A stretch of 64,000 nucleotides of DNA from Desulfuromonas sp. DDH964 (GCF_001611275.1 NZ_CP015080.1:2418001-2482000), one strand, 5' to 3'; counted from the stretch's first letter, positions 15,882-27,302 are shown. The notes: generated by a model from the sequence alone, not told the origin. Numbers and translations: made by a program.

Positions 15882-18068
15882 TTGTCAGCTGCCGGTCAGG
15901 AACAAATCACGCGCAAGGGTCTCTACCTCTGCCTCATCAGTATTCATGGCCTGATTCGCGGTGAAGAGCTGGAACTCGGCCGCGACGCCGACACCGGGGG
16001 GCAGACCAAGTACGTGGTCGAACTCGCCCGGGCCCTGGCGCGACACCCGGAGGTCGCCCAGGTCGATCTGCTGACCCGCCAGGTGGTCGACGCCCAGGTC
16101 AGCGGCGATTATGCAGAGCCGATCGAGGCCCTGGCCGCCAATGCCCGTATCATCCGCATTGAAGCCGGTCCCCCGGGCTACCTCGCCAAGGAAACCCTCT
16201 GGGATCACCTCGATACCTTTGTCGACAATACCATTGCCTATTTCCACAGCCAGCCACGGCAACCCGACCTGCTGCACAGCCACTACGCCGATGCCGGCTA
16301 CGTTGGCAGCCGTCTCGCCCACATCCGTGGCATTCCGCTGATTCATACCGGTCATTCCCTGGGACGGGTCAAACGCCGCCGCTTGCTGGCGACCGGTCTG
16401 AGCTCCAACCAGATCGAGGAACGCTACGCCATGGCTCGGCGCATCGAAGCCGAGGAGTTGACCCTCGCCTCGGCGGAACGGGTCATTACCAGCACCCGCC
16501 AGGAGATCGAGGAGCAGTACGCCCTCTACGACTATTACCAGGCCGAGCAGATGCAGGTGATCCCCCCCGGGACCGACCTGGAAAAATTTCATCCGCCGGC
16601 AGGAGATGAAGAAAAGGCGCCCATCGCCGCCGAAATCCGGCGTTTTTTGCAGGATCCTGACAAGCCGATGATCCTGGCCCTCTCCCGCCCCGATGCCCGC
16701 AAGAACGTCGGCGCCCTGCTCACCGCCTTTGGCGAGGACCCGCAGCTGCAAAAGGCCGCCAACCTGGTGATCGTCCTCGGCAACCGCGACGACATCCAAA
16801 ACCTCGAAAGCGGCGCCCAGGAAGTTTTGACCCAGCTGCTGGTACAGATCGACCAGTACGATCTTTACGGCCGGGTCGCCTACCCCAAGCATCACGCCGC
16901 CAGCGAAGTACCGCTGATCTACCGCCTGGCGACCAGGACCAGGGGCGTCTTCGTCAATCCGGCGCTGACCGAACCCTTCGGCCTGACCCTGATTGAGGCG
17001 GCCGCCAGCGGCCTGCCGATCGTCGCCACCGAGGATGGCGGCCCGCGTGACATTATTGCCAACTGCCACAACGGCCTCCTCACTGACCCCCTCGACCCGC
17101 AGGATATCGCCGCCAGGATAGGATCGATTTTGTTCCAGGCGGCGCGCTGGGATGAATATTCCCGCAACGGTATCACCGGGGTCGAGGCCCATTACTCCTG
17201 GGATGCCCATGTGCAGAGTTACCTGACCATGGTCAGCGCCGTCATCAGCAGCGCAGGAACCCCCCTGTTCCGCCAACGCAAGACACGCAAGAAACGCCTT
17301 TACCATGACCGGGCAATCTTCAGCGACCTCGACCAGAACCTTCTCGCCGACCCTGAAGCCATTCCGGAACTCGCCCGGGTGCTGCGGGAAAATCGTAATA
17401 TGGCCTATTTCGGCATTGCCACCGGTCGCCGCCTCGACTCGGCGCTGGAGGTCATCCGCAGATACGGCATCCCGGAACCGGACTTTCTCATCACCAGTGG
17501 CGGCACCGAGATCCACTATGCGCCGGAACTGACCGAGGACACCGCCTGGCCCCAACATATCGACACCCGCTGGACCCCCCAGGTGGTACGGCGGACTCTC
17601 GCCAGTCTGCCCGGCTTATGGCTGCAAAAGAAACAGGACCAGAGCCGCTTCAAGATCAGCTATTACATCGACCCCGACCTCGCGCCGAGCCTTGAGGAGA
17701 TCAACCAGTTGCTGGCGCGGGAGGAACAGGCCGTCAACGTGATTCTCTCTTTCGGCCAGTTTCTCGACATCCTGCCGATCCGCGCCTCCAAGGGACTGGC
17801 GCTGCGCTACATCGCCGCCCTGCGCGAACTCCCCCTGGAACGGATTCTCGCCTGCGGCGGTTCCGGTGCCGATGAAGACATGATGCGCGGCAACACCCTG
17901 GCCGCGGTGGTCGGCAGTCGTCACGAGGAAGAGCTTTCCCACCTGACCGATCTCGATCGGATCTATTTCGCCCGGGCGCCGGGGGCGCGCGGCATCCTGG
18001 AGGCGATGGAGCATTACGACTTCTTCGGGCGCTGCCAGCCCCCGGAGGAGGAAGCAACGCAGCCATGA
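15882..18068 (+). CDS. sps: Sucrose-phosphate synthase with C-terminal HAD domain
   Basis: This enzyme makes sucrose-6-phosphate from UDP(ADP)-glucose and fructose-6-phosphate. The 728-residue protein has a GT-B/GT4 domain (about 1-470) with the sucrose synthase-type N-terminus ISIHGLIRGEELELGRDADTGGQTKYVVELARAL, HSHYADAGYVG, LALSRPDARKN and FVNPALTEPFGLTLIEAAASG. A HAD-IIB domain (about 475-728) follows, as in plant and two-domain bacterial SPS. In its first HAD motif, SDLDQN, the aspartates D482 and D484 are kept but the usual Thr is Asn, so phosphatase activity is doubtful. The TTG start has GGGAGGAG just upstream. Its stop overlaps the next gene by 4 bases. Confidence 0.94.
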   Translation: MSAAGQEQITRKGLYLCLISIHGLIRGEELELGRDADTGGQTKYVVELARALARHPEVAQVDLLTRQVVDAQVSGDYAEPIEALAANARIIRIEAGPPGYLAKETLWDHLDTFVDNTIAYFHSQPRQPDLLHSHYADAGYVGSRLAHIRGIPLIHTGHSLGRVKRRRLLATGLSSNQIEERYAMARRIEAEELTLASAERVITSTRQEIEEQYALYDYYQAEQMQVIPPGTDLEKFHPPAGDEEKAPIAAEIRRFLQDPDKPMILALSRPDARKNVGALLTAFGEDPQLQKAANLVIVLGNRDDIQNLESGAQEVLTQLLVQIDQYDLYGRVAYPKHHAASEVPLIYRLATRTRGVFVNPALTEPFGLTLIEAAASGLPIVATEDGGPRDIIANCHNGLLTDPLDPQDIAARIGSILFQAARWDEYSRNGITGVEAHYSWDAHVQSYLTMVSAVISSAGTPLFRQRKTRKKRLYHDRAIFSDLDQNLLADPEAIPELARVLRENRNMAYFGIATGRRLDSALEVIRRYGIPEPDFLITSGGTEIHYAPELTEDTAWPQHIDTRWTPQVVRRTLASLPGLWLQKKQDQSRFKISYYIDPDLAPSLEEINQLLAREEQAVNVILSFGQFLDILPIRASKGLALRYIAALRELPLERILACGGSGADEDMMRGNTLAAVVGSRHEEELSHLTDLDRIYFARAPGARGILEAMEHYDFFGRCQPPEEEATQP

Positions 18069-18928
18069 CCGCCAAGCGCCTGTTGCTCTGCACCGATCTC
18101 GACCGCACCCTGCTCCCCAACGGGCCGCAGCGGGAGTCGCCCCGGGCCCGCCAGGGACTGGCGGCCCTGGTCGCCCATCCCGAGGTCAGTCTCGCATTCG
18201 TCAGCGGCCGCGATCGCCAGCGGGTTCTCGCCGCCATGGCGGAATTTCAGCTCCCCGCCCCCGACTTTGTCATCGGCGATGTCGGCACCACGATTTACGA
18301 CCTGCGGTCGGGGACCTGGCAGCTCTGGCAAGAATGGCGCCAGCGGATTGCCGCCGACTGGGGTGGGAAGAGCTGGCGCCAGCTCCATCCGGTGCTGGCG
18401 CAGGACACGCCCCTCCACCTGCAACGGGAGGACCAGCAGGGCGAATTCAAGCTCAGCTATTTCGTCCCGGCAAACGCCGACCGTTTACGGCTCGCTGCTA
18501 CCCTTGACCGGCGGCTCAACAACCTGGGCATTGCCACCCGGTTGGTCTGGAGTACGGATGAAACCGCCGGCGTCGGCCTGCTCGACATCCTGCCGCGGCG
18601 GGCCGGCAAACTGCAGGCCGTGGAGTTTCTGGGCGCAGCCCTCGGGCTTTCGTGGCGCCAATGCCTCTTCGCCGGCGATAGCGGCAACGATCTCGAGGTC
18701 CTGGCCAGCCCCATTCCAGCGGTCCTGGTCGCCAATGCCATTGCCGAGGTCCGTGCGGAAGCCGTCGCCGCCGCCGACCGGGCCGGCAACCGGGAACAGC
18801 TTTACCTGGCCGGTGGCAATTTCTGTGGGCTCAATGGCAATTACAGCGCCGGCATCCTGGAAGGTGTCGCGCACTTTCATCCCGAACTGGTCGAGTTCTT
18901 CGCCTCGGCCCTGGAATCCCATGACTAG
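18065..18928 (+). CDS. spp: Sucrose-6-phosphate phosphatase (HAD-IIB)
   Basis: The 287-residue HAD-IIB hydrolase has an intact motif I (CTDLDRTLLP), motif II (AFVSGRD) and motif IV (FAGDSGNDLEVL). Its position, overlapping the sps stop by 4 bases (ATGA), points to hydrolysis of sucrose-6-phosphate to sucrose. Family assignment is by motif and neighbourhood; a mannosylglycerate-type phosphatase would look similar but does not fit the operon. The SPS partner has a degenerate HAD motif, so this stand-alone protein is likely the real phosphatase. Confidence 0.9.
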   Translation: MTAKRLLLCTDLDRTLLPNGPQRESPRARQGLAALVAHPEVSLAFVSGRDRQRVLAAMAEFQLPAPDFVIGDVGTTIYDLRSGTWQLWQEWRQRIAADWGGKSWRQLHPVLAQDTPLHLQREDQQGEFKLSYFVPANADRLRLAATLDRRLNNLGIATRLVWSTDETAGVGLLDILPRRAGKLQAVEFLGAALGLSWRQCLFAGDSGNDLEVLASPIPAVLVANAIAEVRAEAVAAADRAGNREQLYLAGGNFCGLNGNYSAGILEGVAHFHPELVEFFASALESHD

Positions 18929-19835
18929 GCTCCCTGACAATTCGCCCCCGCTGCTGTCGCCGGTCATTTTCGGCGAAGTCCTCTTCGACTGCTTCGAAGA
19001 CGGCAGTCGAATCCTTGGCGGCGCCCCCTTCAATGTCGCCTGGCATCTGCAGGCCTTCGGCGTCCCGCCCCTCTTCATCAGCCGCGTCGGCAACGATCCT
19101 GCCGGGGACGAAGTCTACGCCAGGATGAGGCACTGGCATCTGGCGACCTGTGGCCTGCAACGCGACCCGGATCGCGGCACCGGCCTGGTCCGGGTCCTTC
19201 TGGCCGATGGCCAACCCGCCTTCGACATCGCTGCCGAGCGCGCCTTCGATTATATCGATTCGGCCGCCTTTCCCGCCCTCCCCCCGACTGCGCTGGTCTA
19301 TCACGGCAGTCTCGGGGTCCGTCATCCGACTGCGGCGGCAGCCCTGGGTGCCCTGCTGGATACCACCCAAGCCCAGGTCTTTCTCGATATCAACCTGAGG
19401 CCCCCCTGGTGGCGCCGGGAGCAGGTCGAAAAGCTGCTGCAGCGCGCCCACTGGGTCAAGATCAACGAGGACGAGCTCCACACCCTGGCCCCGGGACCGG
19501 GCACCCTGGAGGAAAAGGCCGAAAAGTTCATCGCGCGTTACGAGCTGGCACTGCTCCTGGTCACCTGCGGAGCACGGGGGGCATTTGCCCTCGATCGGGC
19601 CGGCAGCTGCCACCAGGTGGCGCCCGCGGGCAAGACCCGGGTCATCGACACGGTCGGCGCCGGTGACGCCTTCGCCGCGGTCTCTATCCTCGGCCTGCTA
19701 CGCGCCTGGCCCCTGCCCAAGACATTGGCCAGGGCGCAGCAGTTCGCCAGCCAGATCGTCGGCCTGCGCGGCGCCCTGAGTCACGACCTGAACCTCTATG
19801 CGCAGTTGCGCTCAGCCTGGAAAAAGGAAGACTGA
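18921..19835 (+). CDS. PfkB-family sugar kinase, probable fructokinase
   Basis: The 304-residue ribokinase-fold kinase has the substrate-side GGAPFNVAWHLQAFG motif and the ATP/anion-hole motif DTVGAGDAFAA near the C-terminus. In a sucrose operon it most likely phosphorylates fructose released by amylosucrase, returning it to fructose-6-phosphate. ATG 18921 was chosen; it overlaps the spp stop by 8 bases and matches the expected N-terminus (VIFGEVLFDCF about residue 16). The open frame runs upstream through spp in another frame, which is not real. Specificity for fructose is inferred from context. Confidence 0.9.
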   Translation: MTRLPDNSPPLLSPVIFGEVLFDCFEDGSRILGGAPFNVAWHLQAFGVPPLFISRVGNDPAGDEVYARMRHWHLATCGLQRDPDRGTGLVRVLLADGQPAFDIAAERAFDYIDSAAFPALPPTALVYHGSLGVRHPTAAAALGALLDTTQAQVFLDINLRPPWWRREQVEKLLQRAHWVKINEDELHTLAPGPGTLEEKAEKFIARYELALLLVTCGARGAFALDRAGSCHQVAPAGKTRVIDTVGAGDAFAAVSILGLLRAWPLPKTLARAQQFASQIVGLRGALSHDLNLYAQLRSAWKKED

Positions 19836-19838
19836 TCT

Positions 19839-21812
<1,974 letters not shown>

Positions 21813-21856
21813 AAGAGCCGGCCGGTGATGGCCGCGGGCGATCACTGAACCAAGCG

Positions 21857-21892
21857 AAAGGGCCAGCTTTCCAACGGGAAGTCTGGCCCTTT
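21857..21892 (+). terminator. Terminator of the sucrose operon (bidirectional shape)
   Basis: The arms AAAGGGCCAG (21857-21866) and CTGGCCCTTT (21883-21892) form a 10-bp stem, extended by TTTCC/GGAA around a short loop. The stem's own A- and T-ends could serve both the sucrose operon and the convergent DUF924 gene. No long T-run follows, so efficiency is uncertain. Confidence 0.6.
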
Positions 21893-21899
21893 GGGCGGT

Positions 21900-22436
21900 C
21901 TAGAAACCTGAGCCGGGCTGTTTCAGGAAATCGCGTTCCTCGGCACTGGAAACACGCCCCAGGATCTGGTTCCGGTGGGGATAGCGACCAAATCGATCGA
22001 TAATGGCCTTGTGCCGCAGTTCAAACTCGTAGCTGGCTGGCGGCGTGTGGTCGCGGAAGAGCTGTTCCGCCCAACGATGAATTTCCCGCGATTCGCTGTG
22101 CATATAGGGCATCAACAGGAAACTTCGTTCGGTCGCAGTCAAGTCGGCAAGGGCGTCGGCGGCAACCGCCTCCTGCGCCAGCACCAGGGCCATGGAGTCC
22201 TGGGAGAATGCAGCCGGCGTCTGCCGGTAGAGGTTGCGCGAGAACTGATCGAGGAGGATGATTTCGGCTAGGCGCCCTTTCGGTTCCCGGCGCCAGGAAT
22301 AGAGTTCAGCTCGCGCGGCGCGCTCCAGCAGGGTGAGGAAACGCTCCCTGATCAGATTGTCGAAGTCCGGATTGGCGGACCACCACATCCTGGGTTCCGT
22401 TTCGACAAACCAGAAGTCGAGGATCTGCCGGTACAT
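21900..22436 (-). CDS. DUF924 family protein
   Basis: The 178-residue helical protein starts MYRQILDFWFVETEPRMWWSANPDFD and contains the DUF924 signatures ILLDQFSRNLYR and FLLMPYMHSESREIH. The family has a TPR-like helical fold and no established function. ATG 22436 was chosen because TGGAGG lies 5 bases upstream; the TTG four codons earlier would include the ribosome binding site. It converges on the sucrose operon terminator. No functional link with its neighbours is evident. Confidence 0.85.
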   Translation of the reverse strand: MYRQILDFWFVETEPRMWWSANPDFDNLIRERFLTLLERAARAELYSWRREPKGRLAEIILLDQFSRNLYRQTPAAFSQDSMALVLAQEAVAADALADLTATERSFLLMPYMHSESREIHRWAEQLFRDHTPPASYEFELRHKAIIDRFGRYPHRNQILGRVSSAEERDFLKQPGSGF

Positions 22437-22564
22437 TGCTGCCTCCAATCTATGCCGTTTTGGTTTTTCACCCCATCGGGCGCTGTCGGGTCAGGTGCAG
22501 GGGTCACCAGATTGCAGGATAGCAGCTTGCTTCCATGCCGCAAGCAAGTGCCCCGGGCAAACAA

Positions 22565-22601
22565 GAAGGGCCTGCCGCGGATGCAACCCGGGAGGCCCTT
22601 C
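22565..22601 (-). terminator. Terminator downstream of ridA
   Basis: A 9-bp stem (GAAGGGCCT 22565-22573 and AGGCCCTTC 22593-22601), with further CCGCGG/CCCGGG complementarity inside, lies 24 bases past the ridA stop. On the reverse strand it is followed by TTGTTTG. Confidence 0.65.
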
Positions 22602-22624
22602 CATTTTACCTGGAGCAGTGCAGT

Positions 22625-23011
22625 CTAATCCTTGCGGCAGGCGATGCAGTCGATCTCGACCAGCGCCCCCTTGGGGAGGGCAGCCACCTGCACCGTGACC
22701 CGGGCCGGGGGGATGGCGGGAAAGGCTTCGCCGTAAATCCCGTTAACAACCGCGAAGTGGTTGAGATCGGTGAGATAAATGGTGGTCTTGACCACGGCAT
22801 GGAAATCAACTCCGGCGGCGTTGAGAACCGCCTTGAGATTGGCCATGACCTGGCGGGTTTGCGCCTCGATGCCGGTGCCGATCAATTCGCCGGTACGTGG
22901 ATCGAGGGGGATCTGGCCGGACAGGAAAATCCAGTCGCCGGCCTGGATCGCCTGGGAATAGGGCCCGATCGCCTCGGGAGCCCGATCGGTCGCGATTGCC
23001 GTGGTCTTCAT
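22625..23011 (-). CDS. ridA: RidA family reactive intermediate/imine deaminase
   Basis: RidA proteins are small trimers that hydrolyse toxic enamine/imine intermediates from PLP enzymes. The 128-residue product carries APEAIGPYSQAIQAGDWIFLSGQIPLDP, the signature TTIYLTDLNHFAVVNGIY, and PARVTVQVAALPKGALVEIDCIA, in which the Arg that binds the carboxylate is conserved. ATG 23011 has AGGAAGGAG just upstream; a start six codons earlier overlaps that site. It lies downstream of rel and is probably at the end of the gmk-rpoZ-rel transcript or on its own. Confidence 0.95.
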   Translation of the reverse strand: MKTTAIATDRAPEAIGPYSQAIQAGDWIFLSGQIPLDPRTGELIGTGIEAQTRQVMANLKAVLNAAGVDFHAVVKTTIYLTDLNHFAVVNGIYGEAFPAIPPARVTVQVAALPKGALVEIDCIACRKD

Positions 23012-23089
23012 CTGCCACTCCTTCCTCATGGTTCACAATGCAAGACTGCCAACAAAAGGCCTTCGCCATTCCTGCCTACTGATCTTACC

Positions 23090-25243
23090 TCAGTTCCGCA
23101 AACGTTCCACCCCGGTCACCCCCTTCAGTTTGAGCAGGGCACTGGTCACCCGGTTGAGATGGTCGAGATCCTGGATGTCGATTTCAAAATTGTTGACCCC
23201 ACGGTGGTCGGCGGTGGAGACGACATTGGCACTGATAATGTTCGCCTCGCAACTGGTTATCGCACCGGTGATTCCGGCCAGCATCCCCTTCTGATCGAGA
23301 CAGTAGACCCGGATCTTGATCGGCCGGGAGGCTTTCTTCTTCATGTCCCATTCGATATCGACCCGCCGTTCGGGGTCACCCTCGGCGACATGGGAACAGT
23401 CGAGGGTATGCACGGTGACCCCGCGCCCCCGGGTAATGAAGCCGGTGACCGGATCGCCCGGCAAGGGATTGCAGCATTTGCCGAAGCGCACCAGGATATC
23501 GTCGATGCCGTCGATCTTCATCGCACTCGACGGGCGCTTGCGAATCTTGTCCAGGACCCGGCCGAGCCGATTGGGCTTGGTCGATTCCTTCTTCAGCTTA
23601 TCGTGGGGGACCAGCCGGCCGATCGCCTGACCGACGGTCACCTTGCCGTAACCAAGCGCCGCCAGCAGATCGTCGACCTGCTGGAACCCGAGTTCTTCTA
23701 CGGTTGCCGCCAGTTCCGGCGAGGTAAGGGCCCGATTGAGACTGAAGCCATGCTTGCGCAACTCCTTTTCGAGAAGGCTGCGCCCGAGTTCGAGGCTCTT
23801 TTCGTGCTGCTGGGTCTTGATCCACTGGCGCACCTTGTTGCGGGCCCGCGGCGTTTTGACGAATTTAAGCCAGTCCTTGCCGGGGTTCTGATGCGGTGAA
23901 GTGATCACCTCGACGACATCGCCGTTCTTCAACTCGGTCTTGAGTGGCACCAGCTTGCCATTGACGCGGGCGCCACTGCAATGGTGGCCGACATCGGTAT
24001 GAACGCTGTAGGCGAAATCGACAGGGGTGGCCCCCCGCGGGAGTTCCTTGACGTCGCCGTTGGGGGTGAAGACATAGACCTCCTCGGGAAAGAGGTCGAT
24101 CTTGACCGTGTCGAGAAATTCCCGGGAGTCCTTGAGTTCCTTCTGCCATTCGAGCATCTGCCGCAACCAGGAGAAACGCTTGTCCTCGCTGTCGACCACT
24201 ACCGAGGCCCCCTTCTCCTTGTACTTCCAGTGGGCGGCAATTCCTTCTTCGGCGATGGAGTGCATGTCGAAGGTGCGGATCTGCACTTCCATCCGCTCGC
24301 CGAAGGGACCGATAACGGTGGTGTGCAGGGACTGGTACATGTTCGCCTTGGGCATGGCGATGTAGTCCTTGAAGCGGCCGGGGACCGGCTTCCAGGCGGC
24401 GTGAATGATGCCGAGGACCGCGTAGCAGTCCCGGATATTGTCGAGCAGGATGCGAAACGCCACCAGGTCATAAACCTGTTCAAAATCGATCCCCTGGCGC
24501 TGCATTTTCTGATAGAGCGAATAGAGGTGCTTGTAGCGCCCGGAAATCTCGCCACGGATTTCATGCTCGACGAGCTTGGCGCTGATCTGCTTCCTGACGT
24601 CCTCGATGTAGGTTTCCCGCTCCCGCTTGCGTTTGGCCACCTTGGCGTCGAGATCGGCATAGACCTCCGGTTCGAGGTAGCGAAAGGCGAGATCTTCGAG
24701 CTCGCTTTTCAGCCAGCTGATACCGAGGCGATTCGCCAGCGGCGCGAAGATGTCGAGGGTTTCCCGGGCGATCCGGCGCTGGCGCTCTAGCGGCTGGAAA
24801 TCGAGGGTGCGCATGTTGTGGAGACGGTCGGCGAGCTTGACCATGATCACCCGCAAATCGCGCGCCATCGCCAGCAGCATCTTGCGGAAGTTCTCGGCCT
24901 GGCGCTCCTCGCTGGTCCGGAAGGTGATCTTGCCGATCTTGGTCACCCCCTCCACCAGGCTGGCGACCTCGACCCCGAAGAGGGTTTCCAGTTCTTCGGG
25001 CGTGGTCAGGGTATCCTCGATGGTGTCGTGGAGCAGACCGGTAACGATCGTCGGTACGTCCATCTTGAGCTGAACGAGAATTTCCGCCACTTCCAGCGGG
25101 TGGGTCAGGTAGGGCTCGCCGGAGAGGCGGACCTGCCCCTGGTGCCCCTTGGCGCTGAAGACATAGGCCTTGCGGAGAGGGTCGAGATCGGCCCCCGGAT
25201 TATAGGCGAGGATTTTTTCGAGAATTTCGTTGAAACGTACCAT
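23090..25243 (-). CDS. rel: Bifunctional (p)ppGpp synthetase/hydrolase, Rel/SpoT family
   Basis: The 717-residue protein makes and degrades the alarmone (p)ppGpp. It has an N-terminal HD hydrolase domain (THPLEVAEIL, GLLHDTIEDT, LADRLHNMRTL), a synthetase domain (GRYKHLYSLYQKMQ, the RFKD motif in GRFKDYIAMPK, YQSLHTTVIGP), a TGS domain (VYVFTPNGDVKELPRGATPVDFAY) and a C-terminal zinc-finger/ACT region (GKCCNPLPGDPVTGFITRG; CLDQKGMLAGITGAI). RFKD rather than EFDD is typical of bifunctional enzymes. Both active sites look intact. The gene lies downstream of rpoZ as in many bacteria, but a group II intron now separates them. Confidence 0.96.
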   Translation of the reverse strand: MVRFNEILEKILAYNPGADLDPLRKAYVFSAKGHQGQVRLSGEPYLTHPLEVAEILVQLKMDVPTIVTGLLHDTIEDTLTTPEELETLFGVEVASLVEGVTKIGKITFRTSEERQAENFRKMLLAMARDLRVIMVKLADRLHNMRTLDFQPLERQRRIARETLDIFAPLANRLGISWLKSELEDLAFRYLEPEVYADLDAKVAKRKRERETYIEDVRKQISAKLVEHEIRGEISGRYKHLYSLYQKMQRQGIDFEQVYDLVAFRILLDNIRDCYAVLGIIHAAWKPVPGRFKDYIAMPKANMYQSLHTTVIGPFGERMEVQIRTFDMHSIAEEGIAAHWKYKEKGASVVVDSEDKRFSWLRQMLEWQKELKDSREFLDTVKIDLFPEEVYVFTPNGDVKELPRGATPVDFAYSVHTDVGHHCSGARVNGKLVPLKTELKNGDVVEVITSPHQNPGKDWLKFVKTPRARNKVRQWIKTQQHEKSLELGRSLLEKELRKHGFSLNRALTSPELAATVEELGFQQVDDLLAALGYGKVTVGQAIGRLVPHDKLKKESTKPNRLGRVLDKIRKRPSSAMKIDGIDDILVRFGKCCNPLPGDPVTGFITRGRGVTVHTLDCSHVAEGDPERRVDIEWDMKKKASRPIKIRVYCLDQKGMLAGITGAITSCEANIISANVVSTADHRGVNNFEIDIQDLDHLNRVTSALLKLKGVTGVERLRN

Positions 25244-25330
25244 CGCGATTCTTACCGGTGATCATCCGGAGTCGGGGAAGAGAGCGGGACACCGTCAGCA
25301 GCAAGCGGCGGTGGTAGGCATGAAAATCGG

Positions 25331-25397
25331 GTAGGAGGCGGGGTCGCCCCCGCCGTCCTCCCACACCACCGTGCGTACGGTTCCGTACACGGCGGTT
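25331..25397 (-). ncRNA. Group II intron ribozyme domains V and VI
   Basis: Domain V is a hairpin with lower helix ACCGCCGTG/CACGGTGGT, a two-base bulge (CG), upper helix TACG/CGTA and a four-base loop. Domain VI is the next stem (GGAGG and GCGGGG pairing with CCCCGC and CCTCC across GCGA), with an unpaired A in CTACC as the candidate branch point. The stop codon of the reverse transcriptase overlaps the first base of domain V. Confidence 0.85.
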
Positions 25398-26800
25398 CAC
25401 AAGGCGCTCTGAAAGCGGCGGTGCTGATCGGTCAAGCGGATCAGCCCCAAGTAGCGAAAGAAGGATGTCGGATACGCTTCATTCATGTGCGAGGCCCCTG
25501 AGTTCCACCAGGGGCCTCGCCCGTTCGTGGCCGATTTCCACGCCCGGGCTTCCGGCAATCCCCGCTGCATCAACCTCTTGGCCCGGGTATAGGGGCGCTT
25601 CCACTGTCGCCATAGAATGCAGCGCAGCTTCCGCCGCAGCCATTTGTCCAGTTCTTCGAAGATGCCTTTGACCTCCGCCAGGCGGAAGTAAGAGGCCCAC
25701 CCCCGTAGCTTCGGGGTGATTTCTTTGATGACCTGAGCGAGACTGCGTCCCCTGCCCCGTCGGCAGACCTTCCTGAGTCCGGCCTTGAACCGCTTCACTC
25801 TCGACTCCGCCACTTTGAGGCGGGGTTTCTTGTGAAAGGTCATGCTGTAACCCAGAAAGACCCTTTTCCAAGGACGGTCGACGGCGCTTTTGGCGACGTT
25901 GACCTTGAGTGCCAGCCGCTCCTCCAGGAACCGGGTGAGACTGGCCATGACCCTTTGGCCGCTGCGCCTGGTCTGCACGTAAATGTTGCAGTCGTCGGCG
26001 TAGCGGCAGAAGGCGTGACCGCGCCTCTCCAGTTCCTTGTCGAACGCGTCGAGCAGGATGTTCGACAGAAGAGGTGAGAGGGGACCACCCTGCGGCGTCC
26101 CTTCCACCCTCTGCGACACAAGCCCGCCTTCGAGCACTCCGGCTTGCAGGTACCGCCGGATGAGCAGCAATACCCGCTTGTCTTCGACCTTACGGGCGAC
26201 CCGCGACATGAGGATGTCGTGGTTCACCCGGTCGAAGAACTTCTCCAGGTCGATATCGACCACCCAGCGCTTGCCGTCGGCCACATGCCGACGGGCGGCT
26301 CTAACCGCCTGCCAGGCACTCCGTCCGGGACGATACCCGTAGGAGCTCTCGGAGAAGTCCGGATCGAATAGCGGCGTCAGCACCTGATGCAGCGCCTGCT
26401 GAATGAGCCGATCGCACACCGTGGGGATTCCCAGGGTGCGCACTCCCCCGTCGGGCTTCTCGATTTCCACCTTCCGCACCGGCTGGGGGCGATACGTCCC
26501 ATTCAGCAACTCTTCCCTGATGGTCGGCCACTTCTCCTTGAGAAAACCGCGAAGCTCGCCCGTCGTCATCTCGTCGATGCCGGGGGCGCCCTTGTTGGCT
26601 TCCACCCGCTCTAAGGCCGCCATCATGTTCGGGCGGCTGACGACGTCTTCCATCAGCCCCCTTTCCGCTTTCGTCCAGGAAGGGTCTCTCGTTGCCGTGA
26701 CGTTTGACGCACCGCTCCCATGCTCTGGCGGCTTCCGGCCGCTGCCCTCCGGGACGGCTCCCGGTATCTCGACCGGGACTTCTGCTGCTCTTGTCGTCAT
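25397..26800 (-). CDS. ltrA: Group II intron reverse transcriptase/maturase
   Basis: The 467-residue protein is intact. It has reverse transcriptase blocks RT1-RT7 (KPDGGVRTLGIPTVCDR, SYGYRPGRSAWQAV, VVDIDLEKFFDRVNHD, GTPQGGPLSPLLSNILL and the catalytic YADD at 267-270), then a maturase (GIIM/X) domain (ITPKLRGWASYFRLAEVKGIFEELDKWLRRKLR) and a short C-terminal tail. No HNH endonuclease domain follows, which fits IIC introns that use DNA hairpins and nascent strands for priming. The protein splices the intron RNA and copies it into new sites. The ATG at 26800 has AGGAG about 12 bases upstream. With no disruption seen, the element may still be mobile. Confidence 0.96.
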   Translation of the reverse strand: MTTRAAEVPVEIPGAVPEGSGRKPPEHGSGASNVTATRDPSWTKAERGLMEDVVSRPNMMAALERVEANKGAPGIDEMTTGELRGFLKEKWPTIREELLNGTYRPQPVRKVEIEKPDGGVRTLGIPTVCDRLIQQALHQVLTPLFDPDFSESSYGYRPGRSAWQAVRAARRHVADGKRWVVDIDLEKFFDRVNHDILMSRVARKVEDKRVLLLIRRYLQAGVLEGGLVSQRVEGTPQGGPLSPLLSNILLDAFDKELERRGHAFCRYADDCNIYVQTRRSGQRVMASLTRFLEERLALKVNVAKSAVDRPWKRVFLGYSMTFHKKPRLKVAESRVKRFKAGLRKVCRRGRGRSLAQVIKEITPKLRGWASYFRLAEVKGIFEELDKWLRRKLRCILWRQWKRPYTRAKRLMQRGLPEARAWKSATNGRGPWWNSGASHMNEAYPTSFFRYLGLIRLTDQHRRFQSAL

Positions 26801-27107
26801 CGAAACGCGAGTCTCCTGAAACGACGCCTCGTGTTCGGCCCTTTGCCGGGTGGTTACTCCGGCTACTACGGCCTCTGCTGACTTCTGCCGGCCCGTCCCG
26901 ACACCTTACGGTGACGGTAGCACGAGGCAGACCGACAGATCTCCCAGGGTAATGCGCGTGACCTTCCTCCCATCTACCCGCCGCATCTACAGCCCCACCC
27001 TCCCGGATGGCTATCGGGCTTTGAAGATATTGGCCTTCTCGCCCGGATGAGACTGCCTCATGCGGTTTCTGTTCGTCGGACCGGGATTTTGCCTGCGGCT
27101 TCCTTCA

Positions 27108-27145
<38 letters not shown>

Positions 27146-27258
27146 GCGGTTCCCGCCATCAGGGTCCGCAGGGGACTTTCACCCCCAAGTCACTGATTCA
27201 CCACCACAGTGAATCAGACAGCGCCAGTCAAGGCGCTACGCGCCATGCCTGGCGCACC

Positions 27259-27290
27259 AAAAAAAAGCAGGCGACCCGATGGCCGCCTGC
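27259..27290 (-). terminator. Rho-independent terminator of rpoZ, target of the intron
   Basis: Reverse-strand stem GCAGGCG (27290-27284) with CGCCTGC (27273-27267), ten-base loop, then eight T residues (27266-27259). The intron starts at 27257, leaving one G between. The hairpin therefore forms the 5' exon. Confidence 0.9.
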
Positions 27291-27302
27291 GGTGACTGCT
27301 GT

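Noticed and set aside
15885..17558. 557-codon minus-strand open frame
   Set aside because: Antisense to the sucrose-phosphate synthase gene, whose motifs are unambiguous.
18267..18920. N-terminal extension of the sugar kinase open frame
   Set aside because: The upstream part reads through spp in another frame and has no homology-like pattern; the kinase starts at 18921.
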